Assembly (NCBI GenBank): GCA_021773095.1
Contig: JAJFKR010000015.1
Coordinates: 62,001 to 126,000 of the forward strand
From: Woeseiaceae bacterium
Lineage (GTDB): Bacteria; Pseudomonadota; Gammaproteobacteria; Steroidobacterales; Woeseiaceae
DNA length: 64,000 nucleotides
Reading direction: 5' to 3'
The notes below the pieces were generated by a model. That model did not search any database and was not told the origin of the DNA. It saw only the letters and a program-made list of their open reading frames with translations. The stretch's first letter is position 1; every line of letters begins with the position of its first letter. This document shows positions 55,707 to 63,716 of the stretch, one piece after another. The position numbers were made by a program, and so were the translations under genes.

Positions 55707-56300
55707 TCATGCTTGTTCCACCAAGTCGTTCAGCAGAGACCGGCGCACATTGTCTGCGACCGGACTAATCTCAACTGAATAATTTCCATGGTCAATGCCT
55801 GCCAACAGGGAGGCGCCCGACAGCAGCGCTGCAGATTGCTCGGGTGGAAACTCGAAGCGCATGAAGTGCACGGCGGAAGTTTTGGTTTCATCGGCGCGCT
55901 CAAGATCTTCATCCGAAATGGCATATACGCGGTCAAAGTCTGCAACCTGAACGTAAACCCGGTCTTCAATACCGACCAATCGTTCAAGCATTTCCTGACG
56001 CTCCCCGGCCTCGGGGAACTCGATCATGAAGGTTGCTTTCCAGTTTGAGCCGTCGGGAATAAGCGGGTTGTACGTTTCCAGCTCTTCGTTTATTCCGTCA
56101 GCCTCGAATATGCGTTCGATGCGCAGCATTTCCTGCACCTGGTACTGCATGGTCAGGCGATCTTCAAAATACAACGCAGCATTGGTGCCGAGATCAAGGC
56201 GACGGTGTTTTTTATGCGCCATGACACGATCGCGAAACGCCGCACGTTCCTCGGAATATTGCTCAAGGTTCATTAGATCTTCACGAGTCAGTTTTTGCAT
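55707..56300 (-). CDS. DUF3501 family protein of the rubrerythrin operon
   Basis: A 197-residue soluble protein beginning MQKLTREDLMNLEQYSEER, the usual DUF3501 opening. It has no recognised catalytic motif. Conserved acidic and histidine residues (RIERIFEADGINEELETYNPLIP) could bind metal. It is the third gene after the rubrerythrin and the iron-sulphur protein, an arrangement conserved in many proteobacteria and linked to oxidative or iron stress. Its molecular role is unknown. Confidence 0.88.
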   Translation of the reverse strand: MQKLTREDLMNLEQYSEERAAFRDRVMAHKKHRRLDLGTNAALYFEDRLTMQYQVQEMLRIERIFEADGINEELETYNPLIPDGSNWKATFMIEFPEAGERQEMLERLVGIEDRVYVQVADFDRVYAISDEDLERADETKTSAVHFMRFEFPPEQSAALLSGASLLAGIDHGNYSVEISPVADNVRRSLLNDLVEQA

Positions 56301-56315
56301 GTCGTCTCTTTTGTT

Positions 56316-57653
56316 TCAGATACCGTAGGCACTGCGCAACAAACTCATCGGGTTGTTCGCGTCCAGGTCGTCAACTTCCTGTGCAATTTGTGCCGCAGCC
56401 ATGGGGCAGTCGCTGACAAAGTGATCGGCCTCAGCGCGTTTGACTTTATTGACTACGGGGCGGGCAATTTTCTTCGAAATCTCGTGAAACTCTTTCTTGA
56501 CTGCGTAGGTACCATCATGTCCGGAGCAACGCTCGATCACTTCGACTTTTGTATCTGGAACCAACTGCAACGCGTCGCGTGTCTTGAGGCCAATATTTTG
56601 CACTCTAAGATGACACGGCACCTGATAGGAAACCTTGCCCAGCGACTTCGTGAACTCGGTATTAAGTTCGCCGCCCTTATGGCGCAGCATCAGGTATTCA
56701 AAAGGGTCATACATCGCGTCACGAACTTTTGCGACGTCTGCATCGCCCGGGAACATCAGCGGTAGTTCCTGTTTGAACATCAGCGTGCAGGATGGAATCG
56801 GCGTCACGATATCCCAACCGTCATCCACCATTGCGGCTAGAACCGGAATGTTGATGTCTTTGGCCTTCGCCACCGCCTCGAGATCGCCGAGTTCGAGTTT
56901 CGGCATGCCACAGCACGACTCTTTTTCAGCCATCGCCATCGGAATGCCATTGTGTTCAAAAACGGCGACCAGATCCTCGTCTATGGCGGGATGGTTGCGA
57001 TTGCCGTAACAGGTTGTATACAGCACCACCTTGCCGCGCGTATTTTCGGTTGGCGTCACGACAAAGGGACTCGCAGCTTTGAGTCGTGCCAGGCGTTTGC
57101 GGGCCGTTTTCGAGTGATAGGCGGGCAGCGGCGCTTTACGATGCACACCCAGAGTCGCCTCAAGAAGTTTGCGGCCTGTCTTGTTGCGGTTCGTCGCGTT
57201 CACGGCTTTGACAACAACCGGGATACCGGCGAGTTTTCCAACCCTGTCCGTGGCACTCAGGATCCTGTCACGAGTAGATACACCCTCTTTCCTGAAGCGC
57301 ACGGCCTTGGCGCGCAACATCAGATGCGGAAAATCAACGTTCCACTCGTGCGGTGGCACGTACGGGCACTTCGACATGTAGCACATGTCACACAGGTAGC
57401 AATGATCGACGACGTCCCAATAAACGGCTTTAGGAACGCCATCGACTTCCATCGTCTCCGACTCGTCGACCGCGTCGAACAAGGTCGGGAACGAATTGCA
57501 CAGATTGAAGCAGCGCCGGCAGCCGTGACAGATATCGAAGACACGCTCAAGCTCCTCAAGAAGAGGAACTTCATCGTAAAATTCTTCAGACTGCCAGTCG
57601 AGCGGGTGCCGGGTTGGCGCCTCAAGACTGCCTTCGCGCCTGCCGCTAGACAA
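56316..57653 (-). CDS. GlpC/HdrD-like iron-sulphur oxidoreductase with two 4Fe-4S sites and CCG domains
   Basis: A 445-residue protein. Two ferredoxin-type clusters are near the N-terminus: CHGCRRCFNLC (42-52) and CYLCDMCYMSKCP (about 85-97). Two CCG domains follow, the first with CYGNRNHP and SCCGMPKLE, the second with VPCHLR and RCSGHDGTYA. In the second, the first cysteine of the CCG pair is arginine, so the site may be altered. It may pass electrons to the rubrerythrin encoded upstream. The partners are inferred from operon structure. Confidence 0.9.
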   Translation of the reverse strand: MSSGRREGSLEAPTRHPLDWQSEEFYDEVPLLEELERVFDICHGCRRCFNLCNSFPTLFDAVDESETMEVDGVPKAVYWDVVDHCYLCDMCYMSKCPYVPPHEWNVDFPHLMLRAKAVRFRKEGVSTRDRILSATDRVGKLAGIPVVVKAVNATNRNKTGRKLLEATLGVHRKAPLPAYHSKTARKRLARLKAASPFVVTPTENTRGKVVLYTTCYGNRNHPAIDEDLVAVFEHNGIPMAMAEKESCCGMPKLELGDLEAVAKAKDINIPVLAAMVDDGWDIVTPIPSCTLMFKQELPLMFPGDADVAKVRDAMYDPFEYLMLRHKGGELNTEFTKSLGKVSYQVPCHLRVQNIGLKTRDALQLVPDTKVEVIERCSGHDGTYAVKKEFHEISKKIARPVVNKVKRAEADHFVSDCPMAAAQIAQEVDDLDANNPMSLLRSAYGI

Positions 57654-57658
57654 ACAAC

Positions 57659-58078
57659 TTAGTCGTCGAGTGAGTCGAGTGCTTTCTGGAAGCGGTTGGC
57701 GTGCGAACGCTCAGCTTTGGCCAGCGTCTCGAACCAGTCCGCGATCTCATCAAAGTCTTCATCACGTGCTGTTTTGGCCATGCCCGGATACATATCCGTG
57801 TACTCATGAGTTTCGCCCGCGATTGCAGCAGCGAGATTGGCTGATGTTGGACCGATCGGCAGACCGGTCGCCGGATCACCGGTTTCTTCCAGGTACTCCA
57901 GATGGCCGTGGGCGTGACCTGTTTCACCCTCCGCGGTTGAGCGAAACACGGCGGCTACATCGTTGTAACCCTCTACGTCAGCTTTGGCTGCGAAGTAGAG
58001 ATAGCGGCGGTTTGCCTGCGACTCGCCCGCAAAGGCATCTTTGAGATTCTGTTCGGTCTTGCTGTCTTTCAGTGACAT
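57659..58078 (-). CDS. Rubrerythrin-like ferritin-fold protein without rubredoxin domain
   Basis: A 139-residue protein. The di-iron ligand motifs are present in order: [39 protein letters not shown] and [10 protein letters not shown]. The C-terminal rubredoxin domain (CxxC pairs) of classical rubrerythrin is absent, so electrons must come from another protein, probably the adjacent FeS protein. It would reduce hydrogen peroxide. GAGGGG lies before the ATG. A PerR/Fur-like palindrome is 20-46 bp upstream. Confidence 0.93.
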   Translation of the reverse strand: MSLKDSKTEQNLKDAFAGESQANRRYLYFAAKADVEGYNDVAAVFRSTAEGETGHAHGHLEYLEETGDPATGLPIGPTSANLAAAIAGETHEYTDMYPGMAKTARDEDFDEIADWFETLAKAERSHANRFQKALDSLDD

Positions 58079-58096
58079 TTGGGGTCCCCTCGATTG

Positions 58097-58124
58097 AGAA
58101 TAATTCTTATTAGAATGATTCTAA
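58097..58124 (-). promoter_or_regulatory. PerR/Fur-type operator upstream of the rubrerythrin operon
   Basis: TTAGAAT-G-ATTCTAA (58110-58124) is a perfect 7-1-7 inverted repeat of the PerR/Fur box form TTATAAT-N-ATTATAA. A second, shorter AGAAT-A-ATTCT (58097-58107) is centred 15 bp away. They lie 19-46 bp before the rubrerythrin start and would cover its promoter. They also lie 62-89 bp before xseB on the other strand. Confidence 0.7.
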
Positions 58125-58185
58125 GAAGCAACTACTTTAGTGTGCGACTATAATTCTGTCAACCGCGAAATCACTGGATTAATAC

Positions 58186-58422
58186 ATGGCTGCTGCAAAG
58201 AAATTTGATCTCGAAAAATCGCTTGCCAATCTCGAAGAACTGGTCGAGGAACTTGAGTCCGGCGATCTGCCGCTAGAGGCAGCGATGAAGAAATTCGAGG
58301 AGGGCATCAAGCTCACTCGCGGCTGCCAAACGGCGCTTAAAGAGGCCGAGCAAAAAGTCCAGGTACTCCTAAAAAGTGCCGGCGGTGAATCCCTCGAAGA
58401 CTTTGAACTAACCGACCCGTAG
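58186..58422 (+). CDS. xseB: Exodeoxyribonuclease VII small subunit
   Basis: A 78-residue helical protein with the family pattern FDLEKSLANLEELVEELESG and MKKFEEGIKLTRGCQTAL. It forms Exo VII with XseA, which is not in the window. Usually ispA and dxs follow; here the gene ends in CCG TAG, and the TAG belongs to a REP foot. A TATAAT box (58149-58154) lies upstream. Confidence 0.95.
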   Translation: MAAAKKFDLEKSLANLEELVEELESGDLPLEAAMKKFEEGIKLTRGCQTALKEAEQKVQVLLKSAGGESLEDFELTDP

Positions 58423-58441
58423 GAGCGCGCCCTGCGCGCGA
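58419..58441 (+). repeat. REP element e1 (left arm of a REPIN)
   Basis: Plus-strand copy of the GTAGGAGCGCGCC family. Its TAG (58420-58422) is the xseB stop codon, preceded by CCG. It forms an inverted pair with e2, spanning 91 bp between convergent genes. Confidence 0.9.
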
Positions 58442-58486
58442 CCCCACTACAAGGGTCACAAGCGTCGGTCGATGAACGTAACGAGG

Positions 58487-58509
58487 TCGCGCGCAGGGCG
58501 CGCTCCTAC
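58487..58509 (-). repeat. REP element e2 (right arm of a REPIN)
   Basis: Minus-strand partner of e1. Its TAG (58508-58506) is the stop codon of the M20 hydrolase gene, preceded by CCG. Both convergent genes thus end in the two feet of one REPIN. Confidence 0.9.
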
Positions 58510-59825
58510 GGGTGTGGTGGCATCAGCTCCATCAGGGCCACTACTGTTGATTCAACGCCAGCCGTTACGGAGGGTTCCGGCAGAATCTTGAACAACGGTG
58601 AGTGGTGGCTTGGGACCGGTTCACCACCTTCGGCCTGTCGATCGAAATCTGCTTGCGCGGTTCCGCCTACCTGCCAATAGACTGAGGTGATAGCCGGGTC
58701 TGTCGTGAAAAACGGAAAGTCTTCCGCACCCATTCCCTTGGTCGGATTGAAGACGACCCGGTCTCCTCCCAACTCGCCGTTCCAGGCCGCTTTCAATCTA
58801 AGCGTCAAACCTCGATTGTTAATGGTTGGCGGCACGCTTTCATTGGAGATGATGACTTCCGGAAGTTTGTCCTCCGGGAGACCGGCAACGCGGCCCATAT
58901 TTTCGGCGATTCGTTTGATGCCGTCGAGCAATAACTTGCGAGTTTCCGGGCTCGTATTACGAACGGTCAGTTGCAGGTGGGCGCGATCAGAAATGATGTT
59001 GTGCTTTGTTCCGGAGTGAAATGATCCGACCGTTACGACGCCTGCCGCACGTGGGGAAAGTTCTCTTGAAACCAGCGTCTGCAGGGCCAGTACAATCTGA
59101 CTGCCCAGTACGATCGGATCCTTGCCCGCATACGGGTGTGCTCCATGCGCTCCGACGCCGTGAATAATGATATCAACCGTATCGGCACCGGCGAACGGAC
59201 TGCCCTCAGAAATATTGACCTTGCCTGCGACATCCAGAGAGTTCACATGAAAGGCCAATGCGTAATCAGGCTTGCCAAAACGACCCCAGATGTCGTCATC
59301 ACGCATTGCCTGGGCACCCAGCACGCGTTCTTCGGCCGGCTGCACGACCAGCATCAACGTACCGCTCCAGTCATCCTTGTGCGTCGCCATGTGCCGTGCT
59401 GTGCCCACCATGCTCGTTATATGTACGTCGTGGCCACAGGCATGCATGGTGTAAACCGTGTTTCCTGTAATGGGACTTTTTTGCTGTGCCAGTGACGCAT
59501 TCTCAAGACCGGATTTTTCTTCGATAGGAAGACCGTCCATATCTGCACGCATCATCACTAGCGGTCCGTCTCCGTTTTTCATGATAGCTACCACCCCGGT
59601 GCCACCAACACCTTCAGTGACATCGAAACCAGTGAGGCTGAGTTCCAGCGCCATACGGCGAGCCGTTTCATTTTCTACGGTGGAGAGTTCGGGGTTGCGA
59701 TGGAAGTGATCGAAAAGTCCGGCAAGATGCCCATCATAGTCAACTTTCACGGAGTCGGTGAGTTCCCCGCCAAAAACGGAAACCGAAAATAAGATGACCG
59801 TCAGGCCGGTAATGCGCGTAATCAT
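58506..59825 (-). CDS. M20/M28-family amidohydrolase, exported
   Basis: A 439-residue metallo-amidohydrolase with a signal peptide (ends near VFGGE). Family features are FHRNPELSTVE, MMRADMDGLPIEEKSG (metal Asp), MHACGHDVHITSMVGTA (metal-binding CGHD), QPAEERVLGAQAM (catalytic Glu) and a dimerisation domain with GAHGAHPYAGKDPIVLGSQ. It resembles N-acyl amino-acid or indole-acetyl-amino-acid hydrolases, but with periplasmic location. The substrate is unknown. Confidence 0.92.
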   Translation of the reverse strand: MITRITGLTVILFSVSVFGGELTDSVKVDYDGHLAGLFDHFHRNPELSTVENETARRMALELSLTGFDVTEGVGGTGVVAIMKNGDGPLVMMRADMDGLPIEEKSGLENASLAQQKSPITGNTVYTMHACGHDVHITSMVGTARHMATHKDDWSGTLMLVVQPAEERVLGAQAMRDDDIWGRFGKPDYALAFHVNSLDVAGKVNISEGSPFAGADTVDIIIHGVGAHGAHPYAGKDPIVLGSQIVLALQTLVSRELSPRAAGVVTVGSFHSGTKHNIISDRAHLQLTVRNTSPETRKLLLDGIKRIAENMGRVAGLPEDKLPEVIISNESVPPTINNRGLTLRLKAAWNGELGGDRVVFNPTKGMGAEDFPFFTTDPAITSVYWQVGGTAQADFDRQAEGGEPVPSHHSPLFKILPEPSVTAGVESTVVALMELMPPHP

Positions 59826-59880
59826 GGAGCACCCCTGAAGATTTCAGTGGGCCAGTCTAGCGCTTATTTGGCAGTTGTGC

Positions 59881-61185
59881 CTAGGTGTTGGCACCGCCGG
59901 TACCCTGCAGGCGATTAATAAGGGACCTCAGAAATACTTTGTTGAAACGCAGCTGGCACGCGGATGACACCTGCTCCATGAGCGTTGAACTCACTCGCAG
60001 TATCGTTACCTGGCCATCGGCCTGGATAGAAGCCTGGCGCCGCGCGCCGCGAACGTAGCTCGTTTCGCCGAAACATTCACCGTTCGATAGTCTGCCAACA
60101 TTATTACCGTTAGCTTGTACCTGAACGGAGCCGGCGACGATGATGTAAAAGCGATCGTCAACCTCGCCTTCACGGACAATGTCCTCGCCGTCCTGATATT
60201 CGTGCCAGTCGGATGCTCGCAATACTTCCCAGATTTCTGCGTGCGAGAACTCGTGAAAGAACGTCAGTGTGCGCAGTAGATCAAAGTGTTCCTGATTGTC
60301 GAGGCTATCGTACTTTTGCCGCAGGTCTTTGTAGACACGGGTCAGCTCCGCCGCCATAGCGTTACCCGTTACGAGACGCTTGTTCGGTTCCTTTTGCATC
60401 GTCGTCATTACGACGTGCTCGAGCTCCTCAGGAAGGTCGTCGCGGTAGGTGTGGATTGGCGGTGGTGTTGCGTACACGATCTGGTGCAGCAGCTTCGATA
60501 AATTGTCAGCACGGAACGGACGAAAGCCTGTTAATAGCTCGTACATAACGGCACCGAGTGAGTACAGATCAGATCGTGGCGTGAGGTCTTCGGATTGCAC
60601 CTGCTCAGGCGACATGTAACTCGGGCTGCCTGCAATGCCTTCGATGCGCGACACTTCGGAGTCACTGACGATCGCGATACCGAAATCGATAATACGAACG
60701 TCGTTGTCGATCGTGAGCATTACATTGGAAGGCTTGATATCGCGGTGAATAACGCCACGACCGTGGGCGTAGTGCAAAGCCTTCGCGCACTTGTAGATGA
60801 TTTCTACGACGTCATCGACGCGTAGCAAGTTGTCGGGGCGACAATACGCGGCCAATGTGCGTGCGCCCTGGATGTGTTCGGTAACAACGTAGTACGCGCC
60901 GTCTTCTTCACCCGCATCATATATAGGCATGATGTTCGGATGCTGCAGCATGCCGACCATATGGGCTTCGTTGAAGAACATCTTGCGAGCAACGCGCGCT
61001 TTTTCCGCGTCGGCATCTTCCTCGGTGTTGTAGACCTTGATCGCGACGTCACGACGGTAATACGGGTCGTGCGACAGATAGACCATTCCGGTACTGCCCT
61101 TACCAATTTTGTTGATAATGACGTACTTACCGATTTTCTCAGGCACATCAGCGGGTCGCTGAATATCTGTTACCTTGCTGGCCAT
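59881..61185 (-). CDS. Serine/threonine protein kinase with C-terminal cyclic-nucleotide-binding domain
   Basis: A 434-residue soluble protein. The Hanks-type kinase at 20-285 is intact: GKGSTGMVY (28-36), Lys50, HRDIKPSN (147-154), DFG (167-169), SPEQ (192-195). Residues 306-420 form a cNMP-binding domain with a phosphate-binding cassette FGETSYVRGARRQASIQA, including the glutamate and arginine that contact the nucleotide. The fusion suggests a kinase controlled by cAMP or cGMP. It sits between the M20 gene and pgpA. Confidence 0.92.
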   Translation of the reverse strand: MASKVTDIQRPADVPEKIGKYVIINKIGKGSTGMVYLSHDPYYRRDVAIKVYNTEEDADAEKARVARKMFFNEAHMVGMLQHPNIMPIYDAGEEDGAYYVVTEHIQGARTLAAYCRPDNLLRVDDVVEIIYKCAKALHYAHGRGVIHRDIKPSNVMLTIDNDVRIIDFGIAIVSDSEVSRIEGIAGSPSYMSPEQVQSEDLTPRSDLYSLGAVMYELLTGFRPFRADNLSKLLHQIVYATPPPIHTYRDDLPEELEHVVMTTMQKEPNKRLVTGNAMAAELTRVYKDLRQKYDSLDNQEHFDLLRTLTFFHEFSHAEIWEVLRASDWHEYQDGEDIVREGEVDDRFYIIVAGSVQVQANGNNVGRLSNGECFGETSYVRGARRQASIQADGQVTILRVSSTLMEQVSSACQLRFNKVFLRSLINRLQGTGGANT

Positions 61186-61200
61186 TTATTGCTCATCTGC

Positions 61201-61689
61201 TCAAATCATGAGCCACCCGTACAAACCCAGCAAAATTGCGGCGTACAGAGCGGCTACGAGGTCGTCCAGCATAATTCCGACCCCTCCGCCCAGTCTGTGA
61301 TCCACGTCTCTAATCGGCCATGGTTTGACAATATCCATAAACCGAAACAGAACGAACGCCAGCACCCAGCCGACGGCCGAAACCGGTGCCACCAGCAGCG
61401 TGATGTACATGCCAGCGATCTCGTCCCAGACGATGCCGCCGTGATCATGCACCCCTATACGCCGCGCGCTTTCGCCGCAAATCCAGATGCCGATGACCGA
61501 GATGAATACCGCCACGCCCAATTGAACATAAAGTCCGAAATCCATCGTGAGCCAGAACAACAATATTCCTGGCAGTGAGCCGAATGTACCGGGTGCGAAC
61601 GGTGCGAGTCCCGTCCCGAAGCCGAAAGCCAGAATATGTACCGGATCCTTCATTACGGTACGGGCGAGATTATCGATCGGCTGGTTCAT
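61201..61689 (-). CDS. pgpA: Phosphatidylglycerophosphatase A
   Basis: A 162-residue membrane enzyme that makes phosphatidylglycerol. The family signature GFGTGLAPFAPGTFGSLPGI (23-42), the HGGIVWDEIAGMYI motif and FRFMDIVKPWPIRDVDHRLGGG are intact. It overlaps thiL by 4 bp, the standard order. Confidence 0.97.
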   Translation of the reverse strand: MNQPIDNLARTVMKDPVHILAFGFGTGLAPFAPGTFGSLPGILLFWLTMDFGLYVQLGVAVFISVIGIWICGESARRIGVHDHGGIVWDEIAGMYITLLVAPVSAVGWVLAFVLFRFMDIVKPWPIRDVDHRLGGGVGIMLDDLVAALYAAILLGLYGWLMI

Positions 61690-62606
61690 TGGAAGTGACG
61701 GTAACCGCTGTTATCGACTACCACAATATCACCGTCCCGCTTGCATCTGAGACCGCGCGCTTTCGTCACTGATCCGATGCAGGTAATCTCCGCAATATCT
61801 GTTACGGATTCGATGGGCGCAGTGAAACACAACTCGTAGTCATCACCGCCGCAAAGCGCCAGATGGTGCCGCTCCTCCGCAACGAAATACTCGCGCAATG
61901 ACTCGGACAACGGCAACTTATCGATATCAATCTCGCCACCAACATCACTCGCATTCAGCAGTTTCGCAAGGTCCCCTGCGAGGCCATCCGAAATGTCGAT
62001 TGCGGCATTGGCCGTACCAACCAACGCCCTTCCCGTATTAATGCGGGGTGTGGGTCTGAGGAATCGCTGTGCAAGAAAATCGTCGGACGCTCCGACTTGT
62101 AACAGCTTGAGACCCGCGGCGGCGTCTCCCAATGTGCCGGTAACGAATATCGCATCACCGGGTTTCGCACCACTTCGTAACAGTGCAGCGCCCGGTTCGA
62201 TATCGCCGGTCAGGGTCACTGTCACCGTAACGACCGGACCGCTCGTTGTGTCACCACCGATTAGCGCGACGTCGTATTGTCCGGCGGCCTCGAAAAGGCC
62301 ACTCGCAAATGAATCAATCCAGTTCTCGCTGGAATCGACCAGCGTCAGAGCTAATGTCATCCACCGCGGCTCTGCGCCCATCGCCGCGATGTCTGAAAGA
62401 TTCACTGCGACCGCCCGGTAGCCGATATCAGCCGGATTTGTGTCGGCGGGGAAATGCACACTTTCTACAAGCGTGTCGATGACCTGAACCTGTTGCTTTG
62501 CGTCGTCAGGCGCCAGAACGGCGCCATCGTCTCCGACTCCGACCACAACACCTGGCATCTCGCCTTTGCGATCGAAGAAGCGGCGAATCAGTTCGAACTC
62601 GTCCAT
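61686..62606 (-). CDS. thiL: Thiamine-monophosphate kinase
   Basis: A 306-residue ATP-dependent kinase that makes thiamine diphosphate. Features are GVGDDGAVLAPDD (23-35), DTLVESVHFPADT, YRAVAVNLSDIAAMGA, GGDTTSGP and the C-terminal CGGDDYELCFT. It lies between nusB and pgpA, the usual context. Confidence 0.97.
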   Translation of the reverse strand: MDEFELIRRFFDRKGEMPGVVVGVGDDGAVLAPDDAKQQVQVIDTLVESVHFPADTNPADIGYRAVAVNLSDIAAMGAEPRWMTLALTLVDSSENWIDSFASGLFEAAGQYDVALIGGDTTSGPVVTVTVTLTGDIEPGAALLRSGAKPGDAIFVTGTLGDAAAGLKLLQVGASDDFLAQRFLRPTPRINTGRALVGTANAAIDISDGLAGDLAKLLNASDVGGEIDIDKLPLSESLREYFVAEERHHLALCGGDDYELCFTAPIESVTDIAEITCIGSVTKARGLRCKRDGDIVVVDNSGYRHFQ

Positions 62607-62610
62607 CGCC

Positions 62611-63060
62611 CTATCCCTGGGCCTGAATCTCGATCTCTCGCAATGACTTCGCCGCTACGTCGAGGCAAGCGTTAATGTACTTGTGTCCTTCGATCGAACC
62701 GAAGCGTTTGGCGAGATTCACGCTTTCATTGATAACAACCCGGTAGGGAATGTCGATACGAGACTCAAGCTCGTAAACACCGATCAGCAGGATGGCGAGT
62801 TCGACAGGATCGAGTTGCTCGAGTGGCCGATCGGTCAACTCATCGATCTTTTTCTCAAGCTCGCCCTGCGAATCACTGATCGCTGGAAACACCTCATCGA
62901 AAAACGGCTGATCCACACGCTCGTAAGCCACTTGCTCGTGAAACTGAGAAACAAGCTCAGACGTCGAATGGCCGGCGAGTTGCTTTTGATAAAGCGCCTG
63001 CACCATCAACTCGCGTGCACGGGTTCGTGCACCGGCTCCCTTTGAACTGGATTTACTCAT
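62611..63060 (-). CDS. nusB: Transcription antitermination factor NusB
   Basis: A 149-residue helical protein (ARELMVQALYQKQLAG near the start; LDPVELAILLIGVYELE; VVINESVNLAKRFGS). It binds rrn boxA with NusE. In many relatives ribH and other riboflavin genes precede it; here the preceding gene is nrdR, 106 bp away. Confidence 0.96.
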   Translation of the reverse strand: MSKSSSKGAGARTRARELMVQALYQKQLAGHSTSELVSQFHEQVAYERVDQPFFDEVFPAISDSQGELEKKIDELTDRPLEQLDPVELAILLIGVYELESRIDIPYRVVINESVNLAKRFGSIEGHKYINACLDVAAKSLREIEIQAQG

Positions 63061-63166
63061 TTACCTGAAAACTCAACGATGAATTACGCTGTATCGGTTG
63101 CCGGGATGATACCTCGCGTTCGCGATCGATCCAATACTGGAAAATGCACTCGTCTCGGGCATACGA

Positions 63167-63685
63167 TTATTTCTTTTTCTTGCCGAGCATCTCGGGCAGC
63201 AATGACATCTGCTCCCGACTCGCCGCCGTTTCTGAAATTCTCTGCAGGCGTTTGATCTCTTCTTCGAACTCGGTAATGTCCTGGAAGCGCCGGTATACGG
63301 ACGCGAAGCGCACGTATGCAATTTCGTCGAGCTCGTGCAGTTCTTCCATGACCAGCTCACCGACCAGTCGGGACGGGACTTCGCGCTCACCCATCGTTCG
63401 TAGTTTGTGAATCAGTCGACCGATCGCCTGCTCCAGCGCGTCGCTCGGAACCGGTCGCTTCTCGAGGGCACGCACCATACTGTAGCGCAGCTTGGCTTCA
63501 TCAAATGGCTGACGACTGTTGTCGTTTTTGACCAGGCGAGGCATGACCAGTTCGGCCGTCTCAAATGTCGTAAAACGTTCGTTACACGCCAGACACTGGC
63601 GGCGTCGACGTATCTGCCGGCCATCACCCGCGAGACGCGAGTCGATTACTTTGGTTTCCTCATGTGCGCAGAACGGACAGTGCAT
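63167..63685 (-). CDS. nrdR: Transcriptional repressor NrdR
   Basis: A 172-residue repressor of ribonucleotide reductase genes. The zinc ribbon CPFC...CLACNERF (3-38) binds NrdR boxes, and the ATP-cone follows ([20 protein letters not shown]). A lysine-rich tail ends the protein. It follows glyA on the same strand, as is usual. Confidence 0.97.
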   Translation of the reverse strand: MHCPFCAHEETKVIDSRLAGDGRQIRRRRQCLACNERFTTFETAELVMPRLVKNDNSRQPFDEAKLRYSMVRALEKRPVPSDALEQAIGRLIHKLRTMGEREVPSRLVGELVMEELHELDEIAYVRFASVYRRFQDITEFEEEIKRLQRISETAASREQMSLLPEMLGKKKK

Positions 63686-63716
63686 TGGCTTTTGTCGGGT
63701 GGGTCGTTAGCGGTTG

